The notes under the pieces are model-generated. The model had not been told where the DNA came from. It saw nothing but the letters and a program-made list of their open reading frames with translations, and made no database searches. Made by a program: the position numbers and the translations under genes. Positions 23,068 through 35,235 of a DNA stretch of 64,000 nucleotides are shown one piece after another. The first letter of the stretch is position 1. Each line of letters starts with the position of its first letter. Source of the DNA: Panopea generosa (taxonomy: Eukaryota; Mollusca; Bivalvia; Adapedonta; Hiatellidae); the NCBI GenBank assembly GCA_029582155.1, contig CM055897.1:10034482-10098481 (forward strand), in the 5' to 3' direction.

Positions 23068-25313
23068 CGATTTTTTCCATATATTTTGAGAAGGGAATTC
23101 TCCGTTTTTGAATAGTCTGTTAGATACTTGGTTAAGCTGTACCGACCTAATAATCTATATATATCAGGCATGAATCCTTTCATTTTTAAGGGTATGGAAA
23201 AGTATGATGTAAGGCTACGGGAAAATACTTGTTTAATTTTGAATTTTGAGTTGAGCCGACACAATTGCCCAAGTAACAGTAATGTTCTCTTGTCAATAAT
23301 ATGTTTAATAGGGTAAATACCCAGACAGCTTAAAGCAATATCTGTTCTTGATCCTGTCGGTATATTTTGAATACGCTTAACGCACTGTCGATGAGCCCGT
23401 TCTAGGGGACATAACTGATTGTCTGTGAGATCATTCCACAGTTCACTCCCATATAGTGCTTTGGGAAGAACAACCGTTTCATATATACGCTTTGCTGTTA
23501 GGGCGTGTACTCCATTTCTATAAATTCCACAGTCAGCAATAAGGAAAAATGTTTTTCTTAATTTAGTACAACTTTCTTTTATGTTTTCATTTAATGATAG
23601 GGATTTGTGGCATGGTACCCCTAGATGTAGATAGCTATCCGTTTCTGCAACTTCATCATTGCCTAGTTTCCATTTGCGTTGTGTGTGCACTTTTTCATTA
23701 AAAACAACGACTTTGCATTTACTGGCATTGTATATGTATCGTTCGTTTTGTGAATTCACATAACACAACTTGAGGAGGCTGTCTAGTCCGCGTTTGACGT
23801 TTGAAATAACTACCATGTCATCTGCTGAAGTTGGACATCCACAATGTATATCATATATCTTAAAACAATATTCACTTTTTTCAATTTCGTACATCAGGTG
23901 ATTAATGAAACCGAGATAGAGGTAGGGACTAAGACACTGGCCCTGGCGGGTTCCTTGTAATATGGGGAACCAGTCCGATGTATAGCCTTGTGACTTTACA
24001 CAACTAGAGCATTCTACGAAAAATGATGCAATCGACTTGAAAAGTGAAATATCGATGCCAGTTTTAAATAATTTAAGTAGCAACAGGGAAATCCATGCCC
24101 GATCGAACGCTTGTTTTGCGTCTAAGAAACAGGTGTAGATTTGTGAATTGTTTTCATCTGCATAGTTTATGCATTCACGTAACATATATGATGTCATGAG
24201 ACAGTTGACATTTTTCTGAAAACCTCCTTGCGAGGGATTAAAGCTCAATTTTCCATCCTTTTCAATCAGCTGAATTAAGATTTTTTCATAAAGTTTTAAT
24301 ATGCATGAACACAATGAGATGGCTCTATAGCTATTTGGGTCATTTTTCTTTTTGTTTCCGCCTTTAAATAGTGTTATAATTATACCTTTTTTCATTTCTG
24401 CGGACGTATGTGAAAAAGCAAGCATACAGTTAAACAGTTTAATTATCACCTGCTGCAGTAAAACACCGCCATGTATGATATTTTCGTAAAATACTTTATC
24501 GTTCCCGCAGGCTTTAAGTTTTTTACAGTAACTCAATGCATTTAAAGTCATTTTCTCGTTAATAATATGTTGTCTACCATATTTATGAGATAAATTTTCT
24601 TTTAGCTTAATTAGTTCGCATTCCACTTCCGATTTGTAAGTTGGATTGAATGATGCGTCTTGACTAGGTGAGTAAAGCTCACTAAAATAGTTTTTCCAAC
24701 CCGTGTTAATTAGCTTCGGCTCTTTTAGGATAGTACCGTTAAAATTCATTTCGAAACCCGAGGCATATGACTTTTTGTTTCGACGATTATTTATAAGCTT
24801 CCAGAATTCATTGTTGTCACATTCTGCTGCAGAATCAATTTCTGCATCCTGGCTCTCTAAAAACATTAACACTGCTTCTCTGTGGAAACGTCGAAAAGAA
24901 CATTTTGATTTTTTATAATTTTGATATGAAAGTGAATTGGTGTCATTTGGCTTATTTTCGTTTAACCATGTGTAGCGTTTTGCTTTCATTTCATTATGTA
25001 GGTACGTCAGTTCGTTATTCCAATATGGTTTTATGTATGGTTTAAAACGTACCTTTGGAATATATAAGTCTGTTGCTAGGTTAACTATTAGCACAATGGC
25101 CGAGTACAAATCGTCAATTTCTCTAGTATCACATATATCAAGTTTTTTTGCGCATTTTAACACATCACTATTTTCTAAGAATTGTTTATAAGAATCTAAC
25201 TGTACCTTTTTCACATTTCGCCAGTTTATAATACGGGTATTTAATGTTTCCGTTTCTGTAACAGTTTTTATAGAATACGTGCAAACAATGGGGCGGTGTG
25301 TGGATACATTCAA
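23064..25313 (-). pseudogene. LINE B reverse transcriptase (long open frame)
   Basis: A 749-codon open frame. It begins with the end of the endonuclease (NVSTHRPIVCTYS). A linker follows, then the reverse transcriptase blocks: KKLKACGNDKV, IITLFKGGNKKKNDPNSYR, NPSQGGFQKNVNC, CFLDAKQAFDRAW with the first catalytic Asp, QGTRQGQCLSPYLY, and SADDMVVISN as the catalytic box. Box 5 is SADD rather than the usual Y/FADD. The thumb shows DSYLHLGVPC and KALYGSELWND. It is split from the upstream and downstream frames by single frameshifts, so the element is dead but young enough to keep 749 codons open. The clade was not determined. Confidence 0.85.
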
Positions 25314-25989
25314 TGCCTTGTCATCAAATATTTGACAGTCGGTAATAGCAGCTCCTGCACAAAAATATGATCTATAAGTGTTTCTCTGTCACTGTTATAG
25401 GGAACATTACTGAACTTCGATCCTCTGCATAAGGCAAGTGTATTAACTGATTTAAGATCAAATTTGTTTGTAAGCTGTAATAGTAATTTACCTCTTGAAT
25501 CTAAATTAAAGTTTGTTGCAATGCGTTTAGATTTAAGTTCAGTATTGTAATCACCTATAACAAACAGAGAACCCTTATCTTGATATGTACAAATGATATT
25601 TTCTAATTCTTCAAGGTATTGATTATACAACCGCATAGGGTGGTTTTTACATGGCAAGTATACTTGAACTATATATGTGTAACGACCGGGAGCTGTCATG
25701 ATTTGAATGCCAATAAAAGTATCACAGTTAAGGTCTAAAGGGGTCACAATAGGGTTCAAATCTCTATGCCATAATAAAGCGAGACCACCTTTACCGACTT
25801 TTCTACCCGATACGCTGTCTAGATCAGGGTCAGATAAAGCATAACTACTGTAGTCAGTGTTTATACTATCCGAAAAGCGGAGATCTTTTCTAAAGAGCCA
25901 GTGTTCTGATATTCCACAAACATCTATTTTATATTTATTGAGAAAGTCAGCCAGATAGCTAGCACTAGACATAATGCATAAGACATATT
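25310..25989 (-). pseudogene. LINE B endonuclease domain, 5'-truncated
   Basis: The open frame extends to 26035 but the part above about 25989 is antisense LINE A. The genuine segment reads SSASYLADFLNKYKIDVCG, then ISEHWLF with the catalytic Glu, KGGLALLWHRDL, SLFVIGDYNTE with the catalytic Asp, and TLIDHIFV near the end. The first motif of APE-type endonucleases is missing at the truncated 5' end. A one-base shift near 25370 moves the rest of the domain into the next frame. Confidence 0.8.
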
Positions 25990-27855
25990 GACTGGATAAA
26001 GTTATTTTATAACGACGCACAAAGTTGTGTGTCAAATAATGGTTATGCCTCAGAGTTTTTTAATATAAAAAGAGGAGTTAGGCAAGGATGCCCATTGTCT
26101 CCATATTTGTTTTTATTAGCTATTGATATTTTATATAAATCTGTAAATATTACTAATACTATTGAAGGCGTAAAGGTACGCAACATCATTATAAAATACA
26201 CTGCTTTTGCAGATGATGCCACTTTTCTGTTAAATGGAAATCAGTCTTCATTTGAATCTTTAATATTATTAATTGACAGGTTTAGCTCCATTTCCGGTTT
26301 AAAGTTAAATTCAAAGAAATCGATTATTCTTCGTGTAGGCTCTTTAAAGAATTCTATTGAAATATTTTGTAAAAATAAGAAATTTGTTTGGACTAATGAA
26401 AAAGCAACAACATTGGGAATTGTTTTCACAAACGATAGAAATAAAAATAAAGATTTTAACTACAGTTTAAAAATAGAACAATTTCAAAACTGCCTTTATA
26501 ACTGGAAAAAACATAAATTATCGATTTTAGGTAAAATCACAGTAATAAAAACATTTGCACTACCCAAACTTATTTTTCCACTAACAGTGCTTGAATCACC
26601 TACCATGAACACTATAAACCTAATAAAAAATAAAATGTTCGAATTTCTTTGGGAGGGAAAACCAGACAAAATTAAGCGAAAAACAATTATTCAAAATATT
26701 GAAAACGGTGGTATGAAGATGATAGATATAGAGCTTTTTATACATTCAATTAAGGCAAGTTGGGTTAAACGATTAACAGATGTAAACAATAATGGCGAAT
26801 GGAAGTATACATACATGTCTTCATTGGAAAAATATGGCGGAAACTTCATCTTTGAGAGTAATTTTAATTTTAAAGATAGTTGTTCTATGTTCAACGAAAC
26901 GCCGTTTTTATGTAACATTATTGAATCATGGTCAAAAATAAATTTTAACTGTAATATTGAAGATGTTAATCTACTAAAACAGTACATATGGAATAATTCT
27001 TTCATAAAACATAATGGCAATTTATTATTTTACAAAGCATGGCTACAGCTAGGAATTAAAACAATAAATGATATATATGATTGTAGACACAAGACATTTT
27101 ATAATTTTGAAAGATTAAAACAATTGTACAATATAAGTAATTCAGAATTTATAAACTATTTCACTATTATTCGAAGCATACCAAAAAAATGGAAACAGAT
27201 TATTAAAACAGAGAATATACCAGAAATTGAACAAACACCTTTATTACACCAAGTGAGAAAATGCAACTCTCCAACTAAAATGTTATATAACATGCAAATT
27301 AAATTAATTAATATTGATAATGAAATAAAACCTTATCTTCAATGGGAAGAAATATTCAACAACCTCAACTGGAAAACTATTCATTGTCTACCTTTCAAAA
27401 TTACAATAGACACAAAACTAAGATCATTTCAATACAAATACATTATGAGAATTTTACCTACTGACCAATTTTTATCTAAATGTAAATTAGTTAATTCAAG
27501 TCTAAGTGATTTTTGTGATAGACATCCTGAAACTATGAAACATTTGTTTTGGGAGTGTCATTTTGTAAGAACTTTTTGGACAGAAGTCCATAATTTTTGT
27601 ATTGCAAACAATCAATCTTTTAACATCTGTTATCAAAACATATCGTTTGGGTTTTGTAACTCATCAAAACTTAACTTACTAAACTGTATAATTTTACTTG
27701 CTAAATATTTTATTTTTAAAAACAAATACACGAAAACAATTCCCAGTATTGCAGCTATCAAACATTACTTACAAAAAACAAAGCAAATAGAAAGACTTAT
27801 TGCAATAAACAAAAACAAACTCGGGTCACATGAAATTAAATGGGGAAATATGTAA
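25990..27855 (+). pseudogene. LINE A ORF2, second part: reverse transcriptase core to C-terminus
   Basis: It resumes with DWIKLFYNDAQSCVSNNG, followed by RGVRQGCPLSPYLF and the FADDATFLL catalytic box near 26200-26225. The thumb (LGIVFTND, LGKITVIKTFALPKLIFP) and long C-terminal domain follow. A Cys/His motif is near the end (FCDRHPETMKHLFWECHF). It stays open for 608 codons to the TAA at 27853-27855, in contrast with the broken first half. The block holding the first catalytic Asp (F-x-D-F-E-K-A-F-D in LINE C) is missing because of the LINE B event. Confidence 0.85.
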
Positions 27856-28140
27856 GTGAAAATACGAAAAATATAATGCATACAGTTTCTCGTAAATTCT
27901 ATTTCTTATATTTTTCTCCACTCTTGATACTTTTTCTAAACCCTCTTTGCCGCTATAACTCTTTACACGTATACATAAAAATGTTACTTGTAAGACATTG
28001 TATTAATGTTCTCTTATATACAGTTACCATGTAATATGTTTAGTTTCAAAATTATAGTGTTTGTATTGATACCTGAATATTTTTGTATAACATTGTATTA
28101 TGTCTTACATGGAATAAAATATATTTATCACAAAGAAAAG

Positions 28141-28528
28141 GAAGAACTGTATGATTTATATTGAAACCTCTTGAGATCCATCTGCCACAGAGTCCTTTGC
28201 ACTACGCTTCAGTCACCTCTGTGCTGAGACTCACACTCAATGAAATTAACACATGACATACCTTACTTCCTTCATTGTAAATAAAGTTCCTTATTTGTTG
28301 CTCTACAAATGCTTTAAATGCAACAGGTAAAACGCTTGTATGTTGATATGCACACATCAAACCAATGTTTACACTGTTCACGTATATCTTATCGTCAGTT
28401 TGGTAATATTCATGTCAAAGTATTTTTATCTCAATTTTCATGTGTATAATAAGTTATTTCAATACTTATTTTTTGTCATATAAGATCACGAATATGTAAA
28501 ATGTGATTCCCTTCAACCATTTGTGATA
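28141..28528. other. Non-coding stretch after LINE A
   Basis: Nothing was recognised. Host intron sequence is likely. Confidence 0.4.
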
Positions 28529-28706
28529 TACAGTCAAACCTGTGTAAGCGGTCACTTCTATTAAGCATCAAATTGTATTAAGCAGCCGCATTTGCTATTT
28601 CCGATTTTATTCTTTCAGAGTAAATTATCCTGTATCAAACAACTACCTGTCTTAAAAGGTCCCTTCCTAGACTAGCTACTTACATGTAAGATAAGTTTGA
28701 CTATAT
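28529..28706. mobile_element. MITE-like element with ACAGTCAAACCTGT-type ends
   Basis: The left end TACAGTCAAACCTGTGTAAG is partly mirrored at the right by AGATAAGTTTGACTATA. Inside are repeated TATTAAGC-type words, as in a family of short dispersed elements common in invertebrate genomes. There is no coding capacity. The boundary and superfamily are uncertain. Confidence 0.4.
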
Positions 28707-29453
28707 AAACATATATAATATGCATCTTTATAATGTCTTATGTAGACATAAAATTAAAAAGACAGTACACAACTAACGTCTTCCTTTTGCATGGTTCCAT
28801 CATGTTAATATAGAATTTTTAGAAATAGAATTATGTAGAATATGAATATAAGTACCGAATGTCCCTATAATATATATTTTCAACTGTTTCCTTACGTACC
28901 TATATATATAACCCAGACAAACAAATATAATATCGGAGCTATGAACCTGCTTTATAAACAAACAATTAAGCAAGAGACACACACTTGCTCTTTTTAGTCT
29001 CTACGTTAACTGACAGGTTTATGCAATATATTTAATAAAGTAGGTTCATGCTCGACTTAAACAACATATATCGACCATCCATGTTGATACCAAATGTATA
29101 TGTACATTGACGGCGTTAGTGTTTTTTCCTAGTTATTTAGGTTCATATCTCAAGAACGTTCAATGTGTCAGGTTCACTCCTCATAGCTATATAATCATTA
29201 ATGTCATATGATCGAAGCATAGAACACGAGGATCAATGGAAATTACTGACAGTTTTTGTTTTATTAAGGTTGTTCATATGATGTAACGAATAGTATGACG
29301 CCCGCTGTCATCGGAGTATTAATAGACGCTATTCTATTGTTTAGCCACAACGATTGAACTCCATGATTCGAAGAAACGAGAGAAAAACGAATCAAGGTAC
29401 ATGTAACTACTCTGCCAATATCAGTGTAACACATGTCTTAATTGTCTTTTTAG

Positions 29454-29644
29454 AAGGTCTCCTGAGAAACCTGGACATCTTTATTGGTAACACATTTTGT
29501 CAAAATTACATCGGACCTCCACCTCAAGTCAAGTATATTGTCCAGATCATGTATAATACCACTATGACTGGACAGACTGTCAGAATCCAAGCCCAGGCGT
29601 TTGCGTCCCTCATCGTGTGTGCAGTTGGAGTGTATATTGAGTAA
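29454..29644 (+). CDS. Terminal exon of a fucolectin/FTP-like galactose-binding domain
   Basis: The acceptor CTTTTTAG at 29446-29453 leads into a phase 1 frame reading GLLRNLDIFIGNTFCQNY, IGPPPQVKYIV, GQTVRIQAQAFASLIVCAVG and VYIE, then TAA at 29642-29644. The pattern R-L/V-DIFIG, a C-x-x-Y-x-GPP block, G-x-x-V-R-I-Q and L-x-x-C-x-V-x-V matches the C-terminal half of fucolectin-tachylectin-pentraxin-like domains, which bind fucosylated glycans as secreted lectins. An AATAAA overlaps the stop at 29643-29648. No nonsense codon is present. The first half of the domain was not found upstream; LINE A occupies most of that interval. Together with upstream EGF exons it suggests a secreted EGF-FTP protein. 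That linkage is an inference. Confidence 0.55.
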
Positions 29645-29648
29645 TAAA

Positions 29649-31039
29649 CGTGAGTGATAAACAAAAAAACAGCATGCATTTGCTTAAATTATGTCTATTT
29701 GAGTTTTGTTCAAACTTAATAAAAATGTCCATAGCCAATACGTAAATATAGCGTTCAAAACACATATATCACAACATGAAATGTCAATGCATTGAGAACA
29801 TAAAAATTAATGTTACATTTATTACCTGGGAACTTATGAAGGTAACACTTCCATTGGGATATTATCATTGTCATATATGTTTGCAAGATTAATCTGTTGA
29901 AGTAAAGTTGCTAACGATTTGTCCATGACTGTGTGTACACTTATGTTTACAGATCATGTTTGTCATTAGCCGTCTGGTTACACCGTCATGCTATTTTACA
30001 CAGTATTAACGGATATATAGGCGTTACCCTGCTGTAATTATCATTTCTCATGTTTTAGAATGTTTACAAGAATGGTGTTTTGCTGGCGGAATGTGAATGT
30101 GAGAGTGCAAGAGGATCGTGTCACGTGTTTTATGTCCTGTAGAAACAATGACGAGGGCTGACGTTCCGAAATGTATAACTTTAATTGTCAACACCAATGC
30201 AGTTAGTGATTCTTTACGACCACAGAAGAAAAAATCAAAGCCATAATGCAATAGTACAAATCACATTAAAATAAATGCCAATTATTATACAATGAAAACT
30301 TTCATTTATTTCATACAATAACAGGAACTCAGTCTCATATATCAATTTAAGAACACCAAATGACTTTATGACACAGGACGGTAAGATAATAATTTAGTTA
30401 ATTAATCAGTAAAATAACATAAATAGTGTATATAGTTTAATTGCAATTGTTTGATAAAACTTATAAAATATATTCCAATAAATCTCTACTCAATTCGAAA
30501 TTTTTCGAAAAAGTTGACAAATTAATGGGGACATTTTAGTTCAATAGATTTTATCACTCATTGTTTAGAAGAAATATTGAACTCAGTATTAACACAGTGA
30601 ATATACCAATATTTCGATTTATGTTTTCGACCAAAACTATTCTTGCTCTTACGTTGTTTTCGACAGAGTTATAAGGTATTCGACCGATATGTACTGTCTT
30701 CGAAAGACGTATTTTATAAAGGTTAGCGGTGTTGAGAGTACTCTTTGTCATGAATACATTCTGAATAGACTCAATGTAAGCCACATGCGTTTTTAAATAA
30801 AGAGAGTGTACATGAATTATGTACGTCGTCGTTTTCTATTTGTTCCTACCTTATTGCATCTTTAATGATATAAATACTGCATGGAGAGAATTTGCTTCTT
30901 TAGTTCAATATATTTCATTTTCCTAATCTGTATTGTATTTCTTACACCAATCGATTTATACTGATAGTTATACCGTAACATCGGAACCCTACCCCTACCC
31001 CTAAAACGCAAACATCATAATATCGTGTCGTTATTAACT
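29649..31039. other. Non-coding stretch with no recognised gene
   Basis: AT-rich. Short open frames at 30048-30251 and 30554-30784 on the - strand have no domain features or splice context. Confidence 0.45.
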
Positions 31040-31135
31040 CCCCCCCCCCCCCCCCGCCCCACACACACACACCAAAACCCCAACCCGCCCCCAACCCCCC
31101 AATCCCAACCCCAAACCCCCAACACACCAACACAA
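31040..31135 (-). repeat. Poly-C / (CCCCAA)-like tract with G-quadruplex potential on the - strand
   Basis: The + strand has a C-run at 31040-31055, then CACA repeats, then repeated runs of three to six C separated by A/AA/AAT up to about 31120. On the - strand this gives at least six runs of three or more G with short loops. Confidence 0.8.
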
Positions 31136-31499
31136 ACACACACCTAGACACACAACAACGGAATTCTATAGGTTATGAGTGAGTATGCTCCACCAATATC
31201 TACAAATGTGCACAAACATGTGAATACGATGTAAACATTTCAGGACGGGGAGATAGTATATTTTTATAATGAATCATCTTTTAAAAATTATATTTGGTAT
31301 ATAATTGTATAATAATATCGAAAAAATAGAGTTTATTACCTCTTCTTATAATAATTGCTATATAATAAAATTATTTTGACACACTTTTATCAAAGAAACT
31401 GGCAATTTACCTATAATATATCTGAAAATCATTAAGGATTCTCATGAAGTCGATTCATCTTTATTTCCAGAAATAATAGATAATGATATTCGAATAGGG

Positions 31500-32040
31500 C
31501 CGTCACGCTACTCCTAATATTTCCTGATACAATATGATATTACCTGTTGAACAATCGTCTAAGTATCTTGGAGTACATTTCTACAAAACTAAACTGGCAC
31601 TGAGCTCAAAAGCGACTTACACAACATTCATCTTTTGCGATTCATCAATTTTTCATTTTTTAACCAAATATGACTCACATCATTCGATGAGTGTAAATTA
31701 TTTGTTAGTCTTGATGGCTCAATTTTAAACTATAGTGCCAGTACGGATCATTAAGAATAAAGAAACATAGTATCAGGACTAATTTACTGCTAACTTTAAA
31801 GTATTAAATGTTAAGAAATCTACAAAGCTTGATGGCCTTTATTGGGAAATTTGTCAAGACAACTTATTATGATAAAATGCTGGATAAAAAACAAATATCT
31901 CTATAAGTTTGTATTCTTATATCTGTAAATTAGAATATTATAGTAATACAAATATACGTTTATACTGGAAAATGATATGACTTGATAAAATGTTTAGCAT
32001 TGCTGCTATTACTTAAATCAAGGAATAACCATTGGCCAAC
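31500..32040 (+). pseudogene. Decayed LINE fragment (C-terminal side of reverse transcriptase)
   Basis: Translation gives an SSKYLGVHFY thumb block at about 31555-31585, then a degraded VSL-x-GSILNY-type block at about 31700-31735 with many stops. A related copy is at 38250-38600 and both share long nucleotide stretches. Only a relic remains. Confidence 0.55.
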
Positions 32041-32044
32041 ACTG

Positions 32045-32560
32045 TTTACAGCAACCAGAAGTGACTTACTCAGTAAGAGCCTCAGATTAATAACATTAAT
32101 ATCATTAATAACAGATTTTATTTTTTCTAAGACAACGCATTGGTGTGTCTTTTAAAGGAATTACATATCCATTTTCAATAATGTTAATAACAAATTCAGA
32201 TGTTTCTTATAAATTTCCAGATGGTACAAATTGTCTAAGTTTTCCTTTGACACTAACATTCTTATAACTGGATATTTCAGATTCTTGCACTTAGATAAAA
32301 ACTAAATGTCTGTAAATTAAAAGAACTATACTCATTAATAAGTCCTTTGTTCTTACTGGTATCCTTTGGTACTCCTACTGCCGGTACACTATTATCCATA
32401 GTGACCTCTGGCAAAAACAGAAATATTTGGTTTGATGGGCTATCAACGCCTGATTGATATATCGGATAGGGCCTATAACTGGAAGCTGATGCAGGGACGC
32501 CATATCTGGGATGAAACGTTCCAGCTGTCTTCGGTATGACAGATGTAGATTTTATAGGGA
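32045..32560 (-). pseudogene. DIRS-like (tyrosine-recombinase retroelement) pre-RT fragment
   Basis: On the - strand, interrupted frames read LSYRRQLERFIPDMASLHQL and PVIGPIRYINQALIAHQ near 32540-32430. They then read VSVKGKLRQFV near 32262-32230 and FVINIIENGYVIPL near 32200-32159. The V-x-G-x-L-K followed by F-V-x-x-x-I-x-x-G-Y-x-I-P-F arrangement is what lies just upstream of the reverse transcriptase in DIRS-type elements of marine invertebrates. Reverse transcriptase and recombinase are not present. Several stops are present. The family call rests on these two motifs only. Confidence 0.4.
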
Positions 32561-33233
32561 AAATAATATTTTAACATGATCAGTTTAATTTGAAGACTTA
32601 GAGAGTTCGGACTTTTCACAGCGCGAATATTTTTCTTTTCCCACAGTTGATCCATTAGTCGTAATTTAACAAGTACAAATTTTGTACAATGCAGTGAGCT
32701 AATTTGAATAACTGTTTATATCCCGCCAAATCCTATATTTTGGCCTATCCAGGTGAACGATTTCTACGAATTTTTAGATGGATATTTAGTACATAAATAA
32801 ACACCTTGTGACTATATCACATGATGTATTAATATTGCATGTGATACTACTGAACGTGTTGTCTGTTTAACGGATACCATCTGAATAAACAAAATTTAAT
32901 ACAATTGGTTCTTCGGAAAGTGTCTTGCTTATCGTTATCAGATTACTTAATATATACAATTTGATATACATGTAGCTATGATATCAACATTTAAAATACT
33001 AATAAAAATTAATTTCAGCAGATCTGCCAACTGAAAGGTACTTGGTTACTCCGTTGAATAACCTATTTGCGTCTGTTGCATTGTCTACTGGAGTATGCGA
33101 TTTGAATACATCATGTATTATAATGCTGTAAAATGCACGATTATGCAGTTAATAGTTTGCTATAGTTGATGAAAAACGATTAAATTAAAACGCGTGGCTT
33201 TATATATACCCTTTTAAATATTTTCTGAACTGT

Positions 33234-33446
33234 GTGGTATTTATAGGGAATCGGAGATGTCCAGGGCTTCAGTCTATCGACAAACTATTGACAGACAAAT
33301 TGAGTTGTGTTAGATTAAGTTCACATATGCTTGCGATTGCAGACTTCAGCAGATATACTGGTGTCGAAAGACAGAATGTGATTTGCCACATGTGTACAAA
33401 CAATACTGTAAAATCTGAATTACATATTCAGTACTATATATTCTAA
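33234..33446 (+). pseudogene. LINE ORF2 C-terminal zinc-motif fragment (copy 1)
   Basis: The frame reads LSCVRLSSHMLAIADFSRYT, then GVERQNVICHMCTNN and KSELHIQ. The R-x-SSH-x-L-x-I-E-x-G-R-Y and C-x-x-C…E-x-H pattern is the usual end of many LINE ORF2 proteins. Its duplicate is at 45690-45860. Confidence 0.55.
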
Positions 33447-34099
33447 ACTTTTTACAATGTATGCCTTGGAATAAATAGTTGTCATATATTTGCCATATGA
33501 TTTAATATAATGTGAATTGCCAAAAGCTATGTTTGGTGAAAGTTTGACAATACAACTGAATTGAATGTAATGTTATTAATACGAAGCATATAATACAATA
33601 TATTTTTCATATTTGATGCATATACTGATGCATATACGAGTTAGTAGAGTCGTAAGTAATCCAACAGCTTGGTAGATAAATTGACTTTTTGCTAACAGGA
33701 GTCCGTTATTAATAGTTTAAAGCTAGTTATAAAACGTATGATTAAGAAATATACTTTATATACCTTTTACTTAGTCCCGAATATGTCACGAATATGAGAG
33801 AAATAGGAGAAAATATATAATCTCCGTTTCGAATATATTGGGACCTTGAAGATATAATGAAATCATAGTGATTGAACGTTTATATAAACTATTTTCACTG
33901 AAAGTAAAAAAAATAATTTTGACATGTGGTCCTATATATTAGGAATCGAATAGGTATTTCTCTAGTTATGTCCTTTACACCAGGAAATAAGAAATCGTTT
34001 TCATTTATGATATCCTACAGCCCAAAACGGTACATTTTCTTACGTTTTTTATCGCTGTCGATAACATTTAGACATGTTCACATACTAAAAGCTGTATAA

Positions 34100-35235
34100 T
34101 AGTCCAGAGACGGTAAAAACATAATACTATCAAGTTGAAGTGTTGTATAAACATATGCCTGGAATGCATACTTAAGTTTGGATGTTTGATTAATACATGA
34201 CCAGAAGTGTATAACCAAAATTGAGACGTACATATTCAGGTGGAAATGTTGTTGTTTTTTTTTTGCGAATACAGTGTCAGCAGTGAATACTTTAAATTGA
34301 GATATTTTGTGAATACAGGGTCAGTAGTGCATACTCAAGTTAAAATGTTTTGTGAATACAGTGTCAGTAGTGAATACTCAAATTGAATTATTTTGTGAAT
34401 ACAGTGTCAGTAGTGCATACTCAAGTTAAAATGTTTTGTGAATACACGGTCAGTAATGAATACTCAGGTTGAGATATTTTTTGAATACAGAGTCAGTAGT
34501 GAATACTCATGTTGAAATGTTTTGTAAATACAGGGTCAGAAGTCCATACTCAAGTTGAGATGATTTGTGAATACACGGACAGTAGTGCACACCAAAGTTG
34601 AAATATTTTGTGAATACAAAGACAAGACTACATACTCAAGTTGAGATATTTTGTGAATACAGTGTCAGTAGTGCATATTCAAGTTGAAATGTTTTGTGAA
34701 TACAGTGTCAGCAGTGAATACTCAAATTGAGATATTTTGTTAATACAGTGTCAGTAGTGAATGCTCAAGTTGAGATATTTTGTGGATACTGTGTCATTAG
34801 TGAATACTCAAGTTGAAATATTTTGTGAATACATGGTCAGTAGTGCACACCAAAGTTGAAATATTTTGTGAATACAAAGACAAGACTACATACTCAAGTT
34901 GAAATATTTTGTGAATACAGTGTCAGCAGTAAATACTTAATTTTAAATGTTTTGTGAATACACGGTCAGCAGTGTTAGTAGTGAATGCTAAAGTTGAGAT
35001 ATTTTGTGGATACTGTGTCATTAGTGAATACTCAAGTTGAAATATTTTTTTTGAATACAGTGTCAGTAGTGCATACTTAAGTTGAAATGTTTTGTGAATA
35101 CAGTGACAGTAGTCAATACTCAAGTTGAAATGTTTTTTGCGAATACAGGGTCAGCAGTGAATACTCAAATTGAGATATTTTGTGAATATAGTGGAAGTCG
35201 TGAATACCCAAGTGGAAATATTTTGTGAATAAATG
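34100..35235. repeat. 43-bp minisatellite array, about 26 copies
   Basis: The unit contains TTTTGTGAATACAGTGTCAG and TAGTGAATACTCAAGTTGAA. The first units (34100-34230) are strongly degraded. Shorter relatives are at 46290-46700 within the duplicated block. Confidence 0.9.

Larger units (their letters stand above)
32045..35235. repeat. Segmental duplication, copy 1 (partner 44155-46700)
   Basis: Colinear blocks are shared with the second copy: the DIRS-like fragment, the CCACAGTTGATCCATTAGTC block near 32642, the GATACTACT..GTCTG block near 32845, the LINE C-terminal fragment near 33240, and the 43-bp minisatellite. This copy has about 100 bp absent from the second (near 32700-32800) and lacks about 400 bp that the second carries (near 44735-45115). 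Confidence 0.7.
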
